Shown here one piece after another: positions 1-6,229 of a stretch of 7,223 nt of DNA. How positions within the stretch are numbered: position 1 is the stretch's first letter; the number at the start of each line of letters is the position of its first letter. The translations under genes were made by a program, and so were the position numbers. The stretch spans positions 1-7,223 of the forward strand of contig JAFYNC010000195.1 of assembly GCA_017549905.1 (NCBI GenBank), written 5' to 3'. The notes beneath the pieces are model-generated. The model was given only the letters and a program-made list of their open reading frames with translations, was not told the DNA's origin and did not search any database. Origin of the DNA: Clostridia bacterium. Its GTDB lineage: Bacteria > Bacillota > Clostridia > Oscillospirales > Acutalibacteraceae.

Positions 1-10
1 GAAGGAGAAG
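1..10 (+). promoter_or_regulatory. Ribosome binding site of the DUF1385 gene
   Basis: A purine-rich GAAGGAGAAG lies just upstream of the ATG at 14 and contains a strong Shine-Dalgarno core (AAGGAG). It supports that ATG as the true start. The window begins here, so any promoter for this gene lies outside it. Confidence 0.8.
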
Positions 11-13
11 AAA

Positions 14-985
14 ATGGGTAAATACACATCTATAGGCGGTCAGGCACTTATTGAGGGCATAATGATGAGAAGCCCTGAAAAAACAGCGCTCGCTGTAAAA
101 ACGCCTGATGAAAGCATAGATATTACATATCTTGAACAAAAAAGTTTAAAGGATAAATATAAAGTATTAAAACTTCCGATTGCAAGAGGAGTTATAAGCT
201 TTGTGGAAGCTATGATTCAAGGATATAAGGCATTAATGATTTCGGCTGAAAAGTCGGGCTTTGCAGATTTAGAGGAAGAAAAGGAAACTAAAGAGAAAGA
301 AAACAGTTGGTTGTTTAATATTATTATGATAATCGGCTCGGTTTTCGGTGTGGCTCTTGCAGTTGTGCTTTTTATGCTTTTACCTCGCCTTTGTGTTTCG
401 GGACTTGAATGGTTGTTTAAATCAGAGTTTTCAAAGCTTGCAAGGTCGGGCATTGAGCAGTTTTTAAAACTTGCGGTTTTTGTTCTTTATGTGTGGGCAG
501 TATCTTTTATGAAGGATATTAAGCGAATGTTTATGTATCACGGCGCCGAGCATAAAACTATTTTTTGCTATGAAAAGGGCTTAGAACTCACAGTGGAAAA
601 TGTTCGCGAACAAAAACGCTTTCACCCACGTTGCGGAACATCATTTATGATATTAATGATACTTGTAAGTGTTATAATTTCTACTCTTGTTCAAATGATT
701 TTCCCAAGCGTGTATGATTTGGCATGGGTTTGGGTTTTAATTAAAATACTATTAGTACCGCTCACTTGCGGTGTAGGCTTTGAGGTTTTAAAATTCTGCG
801 GCAGATATGATAACGTGGTAACAAAAGTAATTTCTGCACCGGGAATTTGGCTTCAGAGAATTACCACTAAAGAGCCTGAGGATAAAATGATTGAGGTTGC
901 TATTGCGGCTCTTAAAGCGTGTGAACCGGAGATTCCGGATGTTGACAGAACTATAGATAACGAGGAAAAAGATGACAATATTTGA
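14..985 (+). CDS. DUF1385 family integral membrane protein (YqhQ-like), function unknown
   Basis: I recognise the DUF1385 family (Bacillus YqhQ is a member) from the N-terminal IGGQALIEGIMMRSP at residues 7-21 and the central YHGAEHKTIFCYE and HPRCGTSF blocks (175-187 and 204-211). The 323-residue length looks complete. A soluble N-terminal part is followed by a highly charged Glu/Lys linker (about 87-97), then hydrophobic segments near 99-124, 148-166, 210-231 and 236-256, and a soluble acidic C-terminus. This suggests an inner-membrane protein with about four transmembrane helices. His176, Glu179, His180, Cys185, His204 and Cys207 could form a metal site, but that is inference; no biochemical role is known to me. 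The gene overlaps prmC by 14 bases. From memory, DUF1385 genes sit beside prmC in many Firmicutes, so the context suggests a conserved housekeeping gene without revealing its function. Confidence 0.9.
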   Translation: MGKYTSIGGQALIEGIMMRSPEKTALAVKTPDESIDITYLEQKSLKDKYKVLKLPIARGVISFVEAMIQGYKALMISAEKSGFADLEEEKETKEKENSWLFNIIMIIGSVFGVALAVVLFMLLPRLCVSGLEWLFKSEFSKLARSGIEQFLKLAVFVLYVWAVSFMKDIKRMFMYHGAEHKTIFCYEKGLELTVENVREQKRFHPRCGTSFMILMILVSVIISTLVQMIFPSVYDLAWVWVLIKILLVPLTCGVGFEVLKFCGRYDNVVTKVISAPGIWLQRITTKEPEDKMIEVAIAALKACEPEIPDVDRTIDNEEKDDNI

Positions 986-1817
986 GGCTTATAATTCCAC
1001 AAAGCAGAAGCTCATGAAGGCGGGAATTGAGGACTATGTGTTTGAGGCTAAGCAAATTATAAAGCACATTACAGGTCTTAATGCTACCGCGATTTTAACA
1101 AACTATAACAGAAACTTAACAGAGTTTCAGCAAAATAATCTAACCGCGCTTTTAAGACAGCGCGAAATAAGATACCCCCTTCAGTATATATTCGGCGAGT
1201 GGGATTTTTACGGAAGACCTTTTTACGTAGGTCCGGGAGTGTTAGTTCCAAGGGCTGATACCGAAACCTTGGTTGAGGCAGGTCTTGATTATTTAAAGGA
1301 TAAGCAAGGTCCTAAGATTTTAGACCTTTGCGCAGGTAGCGGTTGTATTGGAATTACTTTTGCGTGCGAGCGCAAGGATTCTGAAGTTTTGATGGTTGAA
1401 AAATTCGACGAGGCAATAAACTATGCCGAGAGGAATATTCATAAAAATAATGCAACAAACTCTGCGATAAAAAAAGGCGATGTATTTGACTCGGTTGAAG
1501 CAGAGGGGAGTTATGATTTAATTGTAAGCAATCCTCCTTATATTGCGGAAAGCGAAATAAACGAAATGTCACCCGAAACTCAGTTTGAGCCTCAAACAGC
1601 GTTGCTCGCAAAAGATGATGGCTTAGAATTTTACAAAGCAATAGCCAATAACTATAAAAAAGCGCTCAAAAACGGCGGTATGTTAGCATTTGAGGTTGGC
1701 TTTAAGCAGAGCGAAGCAGTGGCAGAAATATTAAAATTGGCAGGCTTTGCTGATATAAAATTCAAAAAAGATTTAAGTGATATAAACCGCGTGGTTATTG
1801 GTATATACGAATTTTAA
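972..1817 (+). CDS. prmC: Peptide chain release factor N5-glutamine methyltransferase PrmC
   Basis: PrmC uses S-adenosylmethionine to methylate the glutamine of the GGQ motif in release factors RF1 and RF2, which improves translation termination. The 281 residues match the family length. The N-terminal helical substrate-binding domain ends in the typical PLQYIFGEWDFYGRPFYV block (69-86) and LVPRADTETLVE (91-102). The SAM-binding glycine motif is DLCAGSGCIG (118-127), and the catalytic NPPY is at 187-190, followed by a conserved segment with PETQFEPQTAL (201-211). The ATG at 972 lies inside the end of the DUF1385 gene and has GAGGAA at 962-967 as its ribosome binding site, which implies translational coupling. 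The release-factor gene prfA, often its neighbour, is not next to it here; recA follows instead. The NPPY motif with the PrmC-type N-terminus separates it from the related ribosomal protein L3 methyltransferase PrmB, although that paralogue is not absolutely excluded. Confidence 0.95.
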   Translation: MTIFEAYNSTKQKLMKAGIEDYVFEAKQIIKHITGLNATAILTNYNRNLTEFQQNNLTALLRQREIRYPLQYIFGEWDFYGRPFYVGPGVLVPRADTETLVEAGLDYLKDKQGPKILDLCAGSGCIGITFACERKDSEVLMVEKFDEAINYAERNIHKNNATNSAIKKGDVFDSVEAEGSYDLIVSNPPYIAESEINEMSPETQFEPQTALLAKDDGLEFYKAIANNYKKALKNGGMLAFEVGFKQSEAVAEILKLAGFADIKFKKDLSDINRVVIGIYEF

Positions 1818-1824
1818 ACTGAAA

Positions 1825-1830
1825 AGAGGA
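1825..1830 (+). promoter_or_regulatory. Ribosome binding site of recA
   Basis: AGAGGA lies 7 bases before the recA ATG at 1838. Another ATG at 1831 meets a stop after four codons, so 1838 is the only sensible start. The whole gap after prmC is 20 bases and holds nothing else I can recognise. Confidence 0.7.
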
Positions 1831-1837
1831 ATGGAAA

Positions 1838-2974
1838 ATGGCTAAAACACAGAACATAAAAACTCCTGTAAGAAAGATTGAGGACGAAGAAAAGCAAAAA
1901 GCTCTTAAAACCGCGATGGACCAAATAGAAAAGAAATTTGGTAAGGGCGCGGTAATGCGTCTTGGCGAGAACACCGCTATGAATATAGAGCATATAAAAA
2001 CAGGCTCTTTAATGCTTGATATAGCTCTCGGAATCGGCGGTATTCCAAAGGGCAGAATAGTTGAAATTTACGGACCTGAATCATCAGGTAAAACAACCGT
2101 TGCACTTCACTGTGTGGCAGAGGCTCAAAAGGCAGGGGGAACCGCGGCGTTTATCGATGTTGAACATGCACTTGACCCTGTTTATGCATCTCACTTAGGT
2201 GTTGATATTGACAGCCTTTTAGTTTCACAACCCGATTCAGGTGAACAAGCACTCGAAATTGCAGAGGCGCTTGTTCGTTCAGGCGCGGTGGATATTATAG
2301 TTGTTGACTCTGTAGCGGCGCTTGTAACAAGAGCCGAGATTGACGGCGAGATGGGCGACAACCATGTGGGTCAGTTGGCACGTCTTATGTCGCAGGCAAT
2401 GCGCAAGCTTGCGGGCGCGCTTTCAAAATCAAACTGCGCGGCTATATTCATTAACCAATTACGTGAAAAAATCGGTGTTATGTATGGTAACCCTGAAACT
2501 ACACCTGGCGGTAGAGCGCTTAAATTCTATGCAAGTGTTAGAATTGATGTTAGAAAGGGCGAGCCCGTAAAGGATGGTAACGATATAATCGGTACTCATA
2601 CCAAGGTTAAAATTGTTAAAAACAAGGTGGCCCCGCCATTTAAAACCGCTGAATTCGATATTATGTACGGTACAGGTATTTCGCATACAGGCGAAATTGT
2701 TGATGCAGGCGTTGAGCTTGGTGTTTTGAAAAAGTCTGGCGCTTGGTTCTACTATGGCGAAACAAGACTCGGCCAAGGCAGAGATAATGTTAAAAAATTG
2801 TTTGAAGATAATCCCGAACTTGCAGAGGAAATTGAAAACAAGATTATGGCAACCGTATCAGAGGACAATGAAATTACCATCTCCACAGGTGATGGTGCTA
2901 TAGAAATTATGCCTGAGGAACCTATGATTAGTCCCCGTAAGACTGTTGATATAGATATTGCGGTTGACGAATAA
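1838..2974 (+). CDS. recA: Recombinase RecA
   Basis: RecA forms ATP-dependent filaments on single-stranded DNA, pairs homologous strands, and stimulates LexA self-cleavage in the SOS response. All hallmark elements are present in the 378 residues. Walker [10 protein letters not shown] is at 79-87, and the catalytic glutamate is in [10 protein letters not shown] (Glu109, equivalent to E. coli Glu96). Walker B IIVVDSV is at 153-159. The DNA-binding loops are near [12 protein letters not shown] (167-178) and [20 protein letters not shown] (206-225). The C-terminus is acidic, as is usual. Compared with E. coli RecA, the N-terminus is about 13 residues longer before the Walker A motif. There is no intein or frameshift. 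It lies 20 bases after prmC, and its TAA stop shares a base with the recX start codon. I see no Gram-positive LexA box (GAAC-N4-GTTC) in the gap or in the end of prmC. Confidence 0.99.
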   Translation: MAKTQNIKTPVRKIEDEEKQKALKTAMDQIEKKFGKGAVMRLGENTAMNIEHIKTGSLMLDIALGIGGIPKGRIVEIYGPESSGKTTVALHCVAEAQKAGGTAAFIDVEHALDPVYASHLGVDIDSLLVSQPDSGEQALEIAEALVRSGAVDIIVVDSVAALVTRAEIDGEMGDNHVGQLARLMSQAMRKLAGALSKSNCAAIFINQLREKIGVMYGNPETTPGGRALKFYASVRIDVRKGEPVKDGNDIIGTHTKVKIVKNKVAPPFKTAEFDIMYGTGISHTGEIVDAGVELGVLKKSGAWFYYGETRLGQGRDNVKKLFEDNPELAEEIENKIMATVSEDNEITISTGDGAIEIMPEEPMISPRKTVDIDIAVDE

Positions 2975-3582
2975 TGCAGATAACTGCCATAAATAAAGAT
3001 AAAAAGCATCTGACAAAAATAACCTTTTCAAACGGTGAAGAATGCTTTTTAGATAATGATGTTGTAAGCGAAAACGGGCTATCTATAACCGCCCAAATAG
3101 ATGAAGAATTTTTAAGTGAGCTTAAATTTTCTTCGGATTTTAAGCGGGCAAAATCGCGGGCGCTTTGGTATCTTGACAGAATGGATTACACCGAAAAGGC
3201 GCTTTATGAAAAATTAGTAAGGGCAGGATTTTCAAAAAAAGCTTCTGCCGCGGTCATAGCAAAGCTTTGCGAATTAGCGCTTATTGATGATAGGCGCTAT
3301 GCCGAAAGAATGGCAGACCGTTTGACAGCAAACAACATTTCAAAAAGAGAAGCGCTTAATAAAATGTATCTAAAAGGTATACCTCTTGATTTGGCAAAAG
3401 AAGTATTAAGCCAAACCGAAAGCGATGAGGGCGCACAAATTAAAGCTTTGTTGGAGGGTAAGTTTGCTTATAAATTAACCCTCGAAAACGGAGTGGAAAA
3501 GGTTTTTGCCGCGCTTGTAAGAAAAGGTTTTTCTTTTTCGGCGGTCAGAAGTGCTTTGAAACAATATATAGAAGAACTATAA
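2974..3582 (+). CDS. recX: Regulatory protein RecX, modulator of RecA
   Basis: RecX binds RecA filaments and usually limits their extension and activity. The 202 residues carry the family's repeated three-helix units. The first is ALWYLDRMDYTEKALYEKL (about 63-81) with the following AGFSKKASAAVIAKL. The second is the diagnostic LIDDRRYAERMADRL with SKREALNKMYLKGI (about 103-136). A third repeat at the C-terminus ends in VRKGFSFSAVRSALKQYIEEL. About 55 N-terminal residues before the first repeat are less conserved and beta-rich in appearance. The start is the ATG of a TAATG junction with recA. There is no strong Shine-Dalgarno sequence just upstream, so translation probably depends on ribosomes finishing recA, which would keep RecX below RecA level. 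The recA-recX pairing itself strongly supports the name. Confidence 0.95.
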   Translation: MQITAINKDKKHLTKITFSNGEECFLDNDVVSENGLSITAQIDEEFLSELKFSSDFKRAKSRALWYLDRMDYTEKALYEKLVRAGFSKKASAAVIAKLCELALIDDRRYAERMADRLTANNISKREALNKMYLKGIPLDLAKEVLSQTESDEGAQIKALLEGKFAYKLTLENGVEKVFAALVRKGFSFSAVRSALKQYIEEL

Positions 3583-3583
3583 T
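3556..3583 (+). promoter_or_regulatory. Candidate sigma-A promoter upstream of rimO
   Basis: TTGAAA (3556-3561, five of six matches to the -35 consensus) is followed after 16 bases by a perfect TATAAT (3578-3583), which spans the recX stop codon. A transcript would begin near 3590 and have a leader of roughly 80 bases before the rimO ATG. The position, at the only sizeable gap in the window, is what makes it credible. In AT-rich DNA, TATAAT also occurs by chance; copies inside the coding regions of this window lack a well-spaced -35 partner. It is unproven. Confidence 0.4.
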
Positions 3584-3672
3584 TATATTATCGGGGTATT
3601 AGACTGCAGTTTCGCATAAATATTGGCGGATTGACAGCCGAGGCACTCGGTGAATTTTGTGAGGAAGATTAA
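3583..3672. other. recX-rimO intergenic region, 90 bases
   Basis: This is the only gap longer than 20 bases in the window. Besides the candidate promoter at its left edge, it has an 8-base palindrome ACTGCAGT (3603-3610), a small GC-rich hairpin (3638-3650) and the rimO ribosome binding site GAGGAAG (3661-3667). It is open in the recX reading frame for 29 codons, and its TAA at 3670-3672 directly abuts the rimO ATG. I find no RNA gene, T-box or riboswitch signature that I recognise. Confidence 0.6.
3638..3650 (+). other. Short hairpin in the rimO leader
   Basis: CCGAG and CTCGG form a perfect 5-base-pair stem around a GCA loop, extendable by one G-T wobble pair on the outside. The sequence after it (GAATTTTG) has only four consecutive T residues, so it is a poor intrinsic terminator. 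It ends about 10 bases before the rimO Shine-Dalgarno sequence and could slightly affect initiation, but a stem this short can be chance. Confidence 0.3.
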
Positions 3673-4998
3673 ATGTATAAAGTAGCAATGGTTTCGCTTG
3701 GATGTCCTAAAAATCAGGTTGATGCCGAGGTAATGCTAAAACTTTTAGATAATGCGGGGTTTGAGATAACTCCTGCCGAGGCAGAGGCGGACGCGATTAT
3801 TATTAACACCTGCGGTTTTATTGAGGCCGCAAAGGCTGAGGCTATTGAAAATATTTTAGAAGCCGCCAACTATAAGAGCGATGGCAACTGCAAAGCGCTT
3901 ATAGTTACAGGCTGTCTTGCCGAAAGATATAGGGACGATGTCACAGAAGAAATACCCGAGGTTGATGTTTGTGTGGGTATTGGCTCTAACTCTAAGATCG
4001 CAGAAATTGTTAAAAATGCAATTGAGGGCAAAAAGCAAAACTGTTATGGTGAAAAGGAAGATTTACAGCTTGGCGGAGATAGAGTGTTAGGCGGATATCC
4101 TTTTAGCACCTACCTTAAAATTGCTGACGGTTGTGATAACTGTTGCACCTATTGCGCGATACCTAAAATAAGGGGTAGAATGAGAAGCCGAACTATTGAA
4201 GACTGTGTGGCGGAGGCTAAAAAATTAGCGCTTGATGGTGTAACCGAACTTATAGTAGTAGCTCAGGACACAACTGCCTACGGCACTGATTTATACGGCG
4301 AGCCAAAACTTGCAGAACTTTTAAGCGAACTTTGCAAGGTTGAGGGACTTCATTGGATAAGAACACTTTATACCTATCCAGACAAAATAACCGATGAGCT
4401 TTTAGATGTAATAGCGCGTGAAGAAAAACTTGTGAAATATCTTGATATTCCTTTACAGCATATAAACGGCGAAATTCTAAAGCGAATGAATCGTAAAGGT
4501 GATAAGGATAGTATTTCAACATTAATTGATAAAATAAGAGTAAAAATTCCGGATATTACGCTTAGAACTACATTGATTACAGGTTTCCCCGGTGAAACCG
4601 AGGAGCAATTCTGCGAATTGGCAGAGTTTGTTAAAGAAAAGCGATTTGACAGACTTGGTTGTTTCACCTATTCTGCCGAGGATGGTACTGTGGCGGCAGA
4701 ACTTTCTGATCAGATAGATGAGCAGACCAAAAATGACCGAATGGAAAACATAATGGAACTTCAAATGACCATTGCCGCAGAGAAAAATGAACAAAAGCAA
4801 GACAGTGTTACAGAGGCAATAATTGAGGGCTGGGACGATTATATTAAATGCTATTTTGGAAGAACGGTTGCAGATGCCCCTGAGATAGACGGCAAAATTT
4901 TCTTTATGTCAACAAAACCGCTTAAAATAGGCGATTATGTTAAGGTTAGAATAAACGATTCTATAGATTATGATTTGTTAGGAGAAACAGAAGAATGA
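3673..4998 (+). CDS. rimO: Ribosomal protein S12 methylthiotransferase RimO
   Basis: RimO is a radical-SAM enzyme with two iron-sulfur clusters that adds a methylthio group to a conserved aspartate of ribosomal protein S12. The 441 residues show the three expected domains. The N-terminal MTTase domain opens with VSLGCPKNQVDAEVM, and Cys11, Cys47 and Cys81 are the likely ligands of the auxiliary cluster. The radical-SAM domain has CX3CX2C at Cys154, Cys158 and Cys161 (GCDNCCTYCAIPKIRGR) and a PLQHIN stretch at 260-265. The C-terminal TRAM domain covers roughly 372-441. The SLGCPKNQVD opening and the AIPKIRGR sequence favour RimO over the tRNA enzymes MiaB and MtaB. An extra cysteine, Cys157, sits inside the cluster motif. 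The ATG is preceded by GAGGAAG and directly follows a TAA. The gene overlaps pgsA by four bases (ATGA). Confidence 0.97.
   Translation: MYKVAMVSLGCPKNQVDAEVMLKLLDNAGFEITPAEAEADAIIINTCGFIEAAKAEAIENILEAANYKSDGNCKALIVTGCLAERYRDDVTEEIPEVDVCVGIGSNSKIAEIVKNAIEGKKQNCYGEKEDLQLGGDRVLGGYPFSTYLKIADGCDNCCTYCAIPKIRGRMRSRTIEDCVAEAKKLALDGVTELIVVAQDTTAYGTDLYGEPKLAELLSELCKVEGLHWIRTLYTYPDKITDELLDVIAREEKLVKYLDIPLQHINGEILKRMNRKGDKDSISTLIDKIRVKIPDITLRTTLITGFPGETEEQFCELAEFVKEKRFDRLGCFTYSAEDGTVAAELSDQIDEQTKNDRMENIMELQMTIAAEKNEQKQDSVTEAIIEGWDDYIKCYFGRTVADAPEIDGKIFFMSTKPLKIGDYVKVRINDSIDYDLLGETEE
4980..4985 (+). promoter_or_regulatory. Ribosome binding site of pgsA, inside rimO
   Basis: AGGAGA lies 9 bases before the pgsA ATG at 4995 and within the last codons of rimO. 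With the ATGA stop-start overlap, it indicates translational coupling of the two genes. Confidence 0.75.
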
Positions 4999-5585
4999 AT
5001 ACACCAAATAAATTAACTCTCGGCAGAATGATTGCAACACCAATTTTTATGGCAACTATGCTTATTAATTTTCCGTATCACTATTTAGTATCTCTTGTTT
5101 TGTTTATTTTAGCATCACTTACCGATATGATAGACGGACAAATGGCAAGAAAATATAATATGGTAACCGATTTTGGAAAGTTTATGGACCCACTTGCAGA
5201 TAAAATGCTCACAACTGCGGCTTATCTTGGATTTATGTTTGTTTATGGCGGCGGAAAGTTCAGTTGGCATATTGTGGTTATAACCTTTATTGTGCTTTTC
5301 AGAGAATTTGCGGTTTCCTCTATACGTCTTGTAGCAGTAACTGCAGGTGGAAAGGTTGTTGCCGCAAATATGTGGGGCAAATGCAAAACCGTAAGTCAAA
5401 TGGCAGGTATTATTTTGGCTCTCGGCGTGTATGCTTTAAATGAATTTGTAACATTATCAAACAATACTTTTGGTTTGCTTGATACAGTTATTATAATTTT
5501 GTTCTGGGTTTCGGCTGTTCTTTGCGTTATTTCAGGCGCAATTTATATTTGGGGCGGCAGAGAATATATTAAGAACGCAAAATAA
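4995..5585 (+). CDS. pgsA: CDP-diacylglycerol-glycerol-3-phosphate 3-phosphatidyltransferase PgsA
   Basis: PgsA joins CDP-diacylglycerol and glycerol-3-phosphate into phosphatidylglycerol phosphate at the cytoplasmic membrane, the committed step toward phosphatidylglycerol and cardiolipin. The complete CDP-alcohol phosphotransferase signature D-x2-DG-x2-AR-x8-G-x3-D-x3-D is visible, with Asp44, Asp47, Gly48, Ala51, Arg52, Gly61, Asp65 and Asp69; the aspartates bind the metal ions. The N-terminus MNTPNKLTLGRM is typical of PgsA rather than of phosphatidylserine synthase. Hydrophobic segments near 12-25, 30-43, 71-85, 92-115, 132-147 and 162-186 fit the six-helix fold. At 196 residues it is full length. 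It follows rimO by a four-base overlap, an arrangement I recall as common in Firmicutes, and precedes cysE by 17 bases. The exact polar head group cannot be proven by motif alone, but the overall sequence fits PgsA best. Confidence 0.93.
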   Translation: MNTPNKLTLGRMIATPIFMATMLINFPYHYLVSLVLFILASLTDMIDGQMARKYNMVTDFGKFMDPLADKMLTTAAYLGFMFVYGGGKFSWHIVVITFIVLFREFAVSSIRLVAVTAGGKVVAANMWGKCKTVSQMAGIILALGVYALNEFVTLSNNTFGLLDTVIIILFWVSAVLCVISGAIYIWGGREYIKNAK

Positions 5586-5590
5586 TTAGT

Positions 5591-5596
5591 AGGTGA
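5591..5596 (+). promoter_or_regulatory. Ribosome binding site that fixes the TTG start of cysE
   Basis: AGGTGA ends six bases before the TTG at 5603. An in-frame TGA at 5594-5596 rules out any start further upstream, and the next in-frame ATG is at codon 37, which would remove conserved N-terminal sequence. The GTG within this site opens only a five-codon frame, so it is not a start. Confidence 0.75.
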
Positions 5597-5602
5597 CAAG
5601 GT

Positions 5603-6229
5603 TTGTTTAACAGATTAAAGGAAGATATAAAAGCCTTTCGTGACCGCGACCCCGCGGCTAAAAGTGATTTGGAAATTTATTTTCTTTATCCCGGATTTAA
5701 GGCTATAAGAATGCATAGATTAGCGCATTTCTACTATACCCATGGGCTACAATTTTTAGCACGTTTTGTGTCGCAAAGGGCGGCAAGAAAAACGGGTATA
5801 GAAATTCACCCCGGTGCTACTATAGGCAGAAGACTTGTTATCGACCACGGAACAGGTATTGTAATAGGTGAAACCACTGAAATCGGCGATGATGTTATTA
5901 TTTATCAGGGTGTCACCTTGGGCGGTACAGGTAAGGATACCGGAAAACGTCACCCAACCATTGGCAACAATGTTATGATTAGTGCGGGCGCTAAGGTTTT
6001 AGGTCCGTTTAAAATAGGTGATAATTCGCGCGTTGCGGCAGGCGCTGTTGTGCTTGAAGAAGTGCCTCCTAATTCCACAGTGGTGGGTATACCTGCGCGA
6101 GTTGTCCGTCAGGATGGTAAAAAGGTAGGCCACGAACTTGACCAAATTCATATTCCTGACCCTGTAAAACAGAAGATGGAAAGCCTTGAAAAACGAATAG
6201 CCGAACTTGAAAAGGAGATAGCGAGATGA
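5603..6229 (+). CDS. cysE: Serine O-acetyltransferase CysE, TTG start
   Basis: CysE transfers an acetyl group from acetyl-CoA to L-serine, giving O-acetylserine, the carbon skeleton for cysteine synthesis. The 208 residues begin with a short helical serine-acetyltransferase domain containing [24 protein letters not shown] left-handed beta-helix of hexapeptide repeats follows, from about 65 to 168. Catalytic elements are visible: Asp81-His82 in [11 protein letters not shown] and His117 in the GKRHPTIGN loop, with VAAGAVV and VGIPARVV closing the helix. The last 20 or so residues (188-208) look like a charged amphipathic coiled coil ending in Arg. There is no C-terminal isoleucine, which in E. 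coli-type enzymes inserts into the CysK active site. The start is TTG, supported by AGGTGA upstream and an in-frame stop just before it. It overlaps cysS by ATGA, linking cysteine synthesis to cysteine use in translation. Confidence 0.96.
   Translation: MFNRLKEDIKAFRDRDPAAKSDLEIYFLYPGFKAIRMHRLAHFYYTHGLQFLARFVSQRAARKTGIEIHPGATIGRRLVIDHGTGIVIGETTEIGDDVIIYQGVTLGGTGKDTGKRHPTIGNNVMISAGAKVLGPFKIGDNSRVAAGAVVLEEVPPNSTVVGIPARVVRQDGKKVGHELDQIHIPDPVKQKMESLEKRIAELEKEIAR
6211..6219 (+). promoter_or_regulatory. Ribosome binding site of cysS, inside cysE
   Basis: AAAGGAGAT, a near-consensus Shine-Dalgarno sequence, lies in the last codons of cysE with AAGGAG eight bases before the ATG at 6226. It fixes the cysS start and implies translational coupling. 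Confidence 0.85.

Noticed and set aside
1467..1475. Run of seven A residues in prmC as a programmed frameshift site (similar A7 runs occur in recX and cysS)
   Set aside because: The zero frame continues with full conserved PrmC sequence, the alternative frames give no family-like product, and such runs arise easily from Lys-Lys codons in AT-rich genes.
1354..1641. 95-codon minus-strand open frame inside prmC
   Set aside because: It is a shadow of the prmC frame, with no start context and an unprotein-like composition.
2340..2570. 76-codon open frame on the plus strand inside recA
   Set aside because: It lies in another frame of a certain recA gene, its translation resembles no protein I know, and no ribosome binding site supports it.
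2459..2776. 105-codon open frame on the minus strand inside recA
   Set aside because: It is antisense to conserved recA sequence. Its openness follows from recA codon usage, and the peptide shows no recognisable domain.
3631..3658. TTGACA at 3631-3636 as the -35 element of a rimO promoter
   Set aside because: The base-perfect -35 has no acceptable -10 at 16-18 bases (AATTTT or ATTTTG only), and a start there would lie at or beyond the rimO ribosome binding site.
3638..3660. Hairpin after recX as an intrinsic terminator
   Set aside because: The stem has only five perfect pairs and is followed by just four T residues, too weak for a confident terminator call.
4250..4800. Three overlapping minus-strand open frames inside rimO
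   Set aside because: They overlap each other and lie opposite the well-supported radical-SAM domain; none has recognisable motifs.
5479..5497. TTGATA and TATAAT inside pgsA as a cysE promoter
   Set aside because: The two hexamers are only seven bases apart, and no good -35 exists at the proper distance from this TATAAT.
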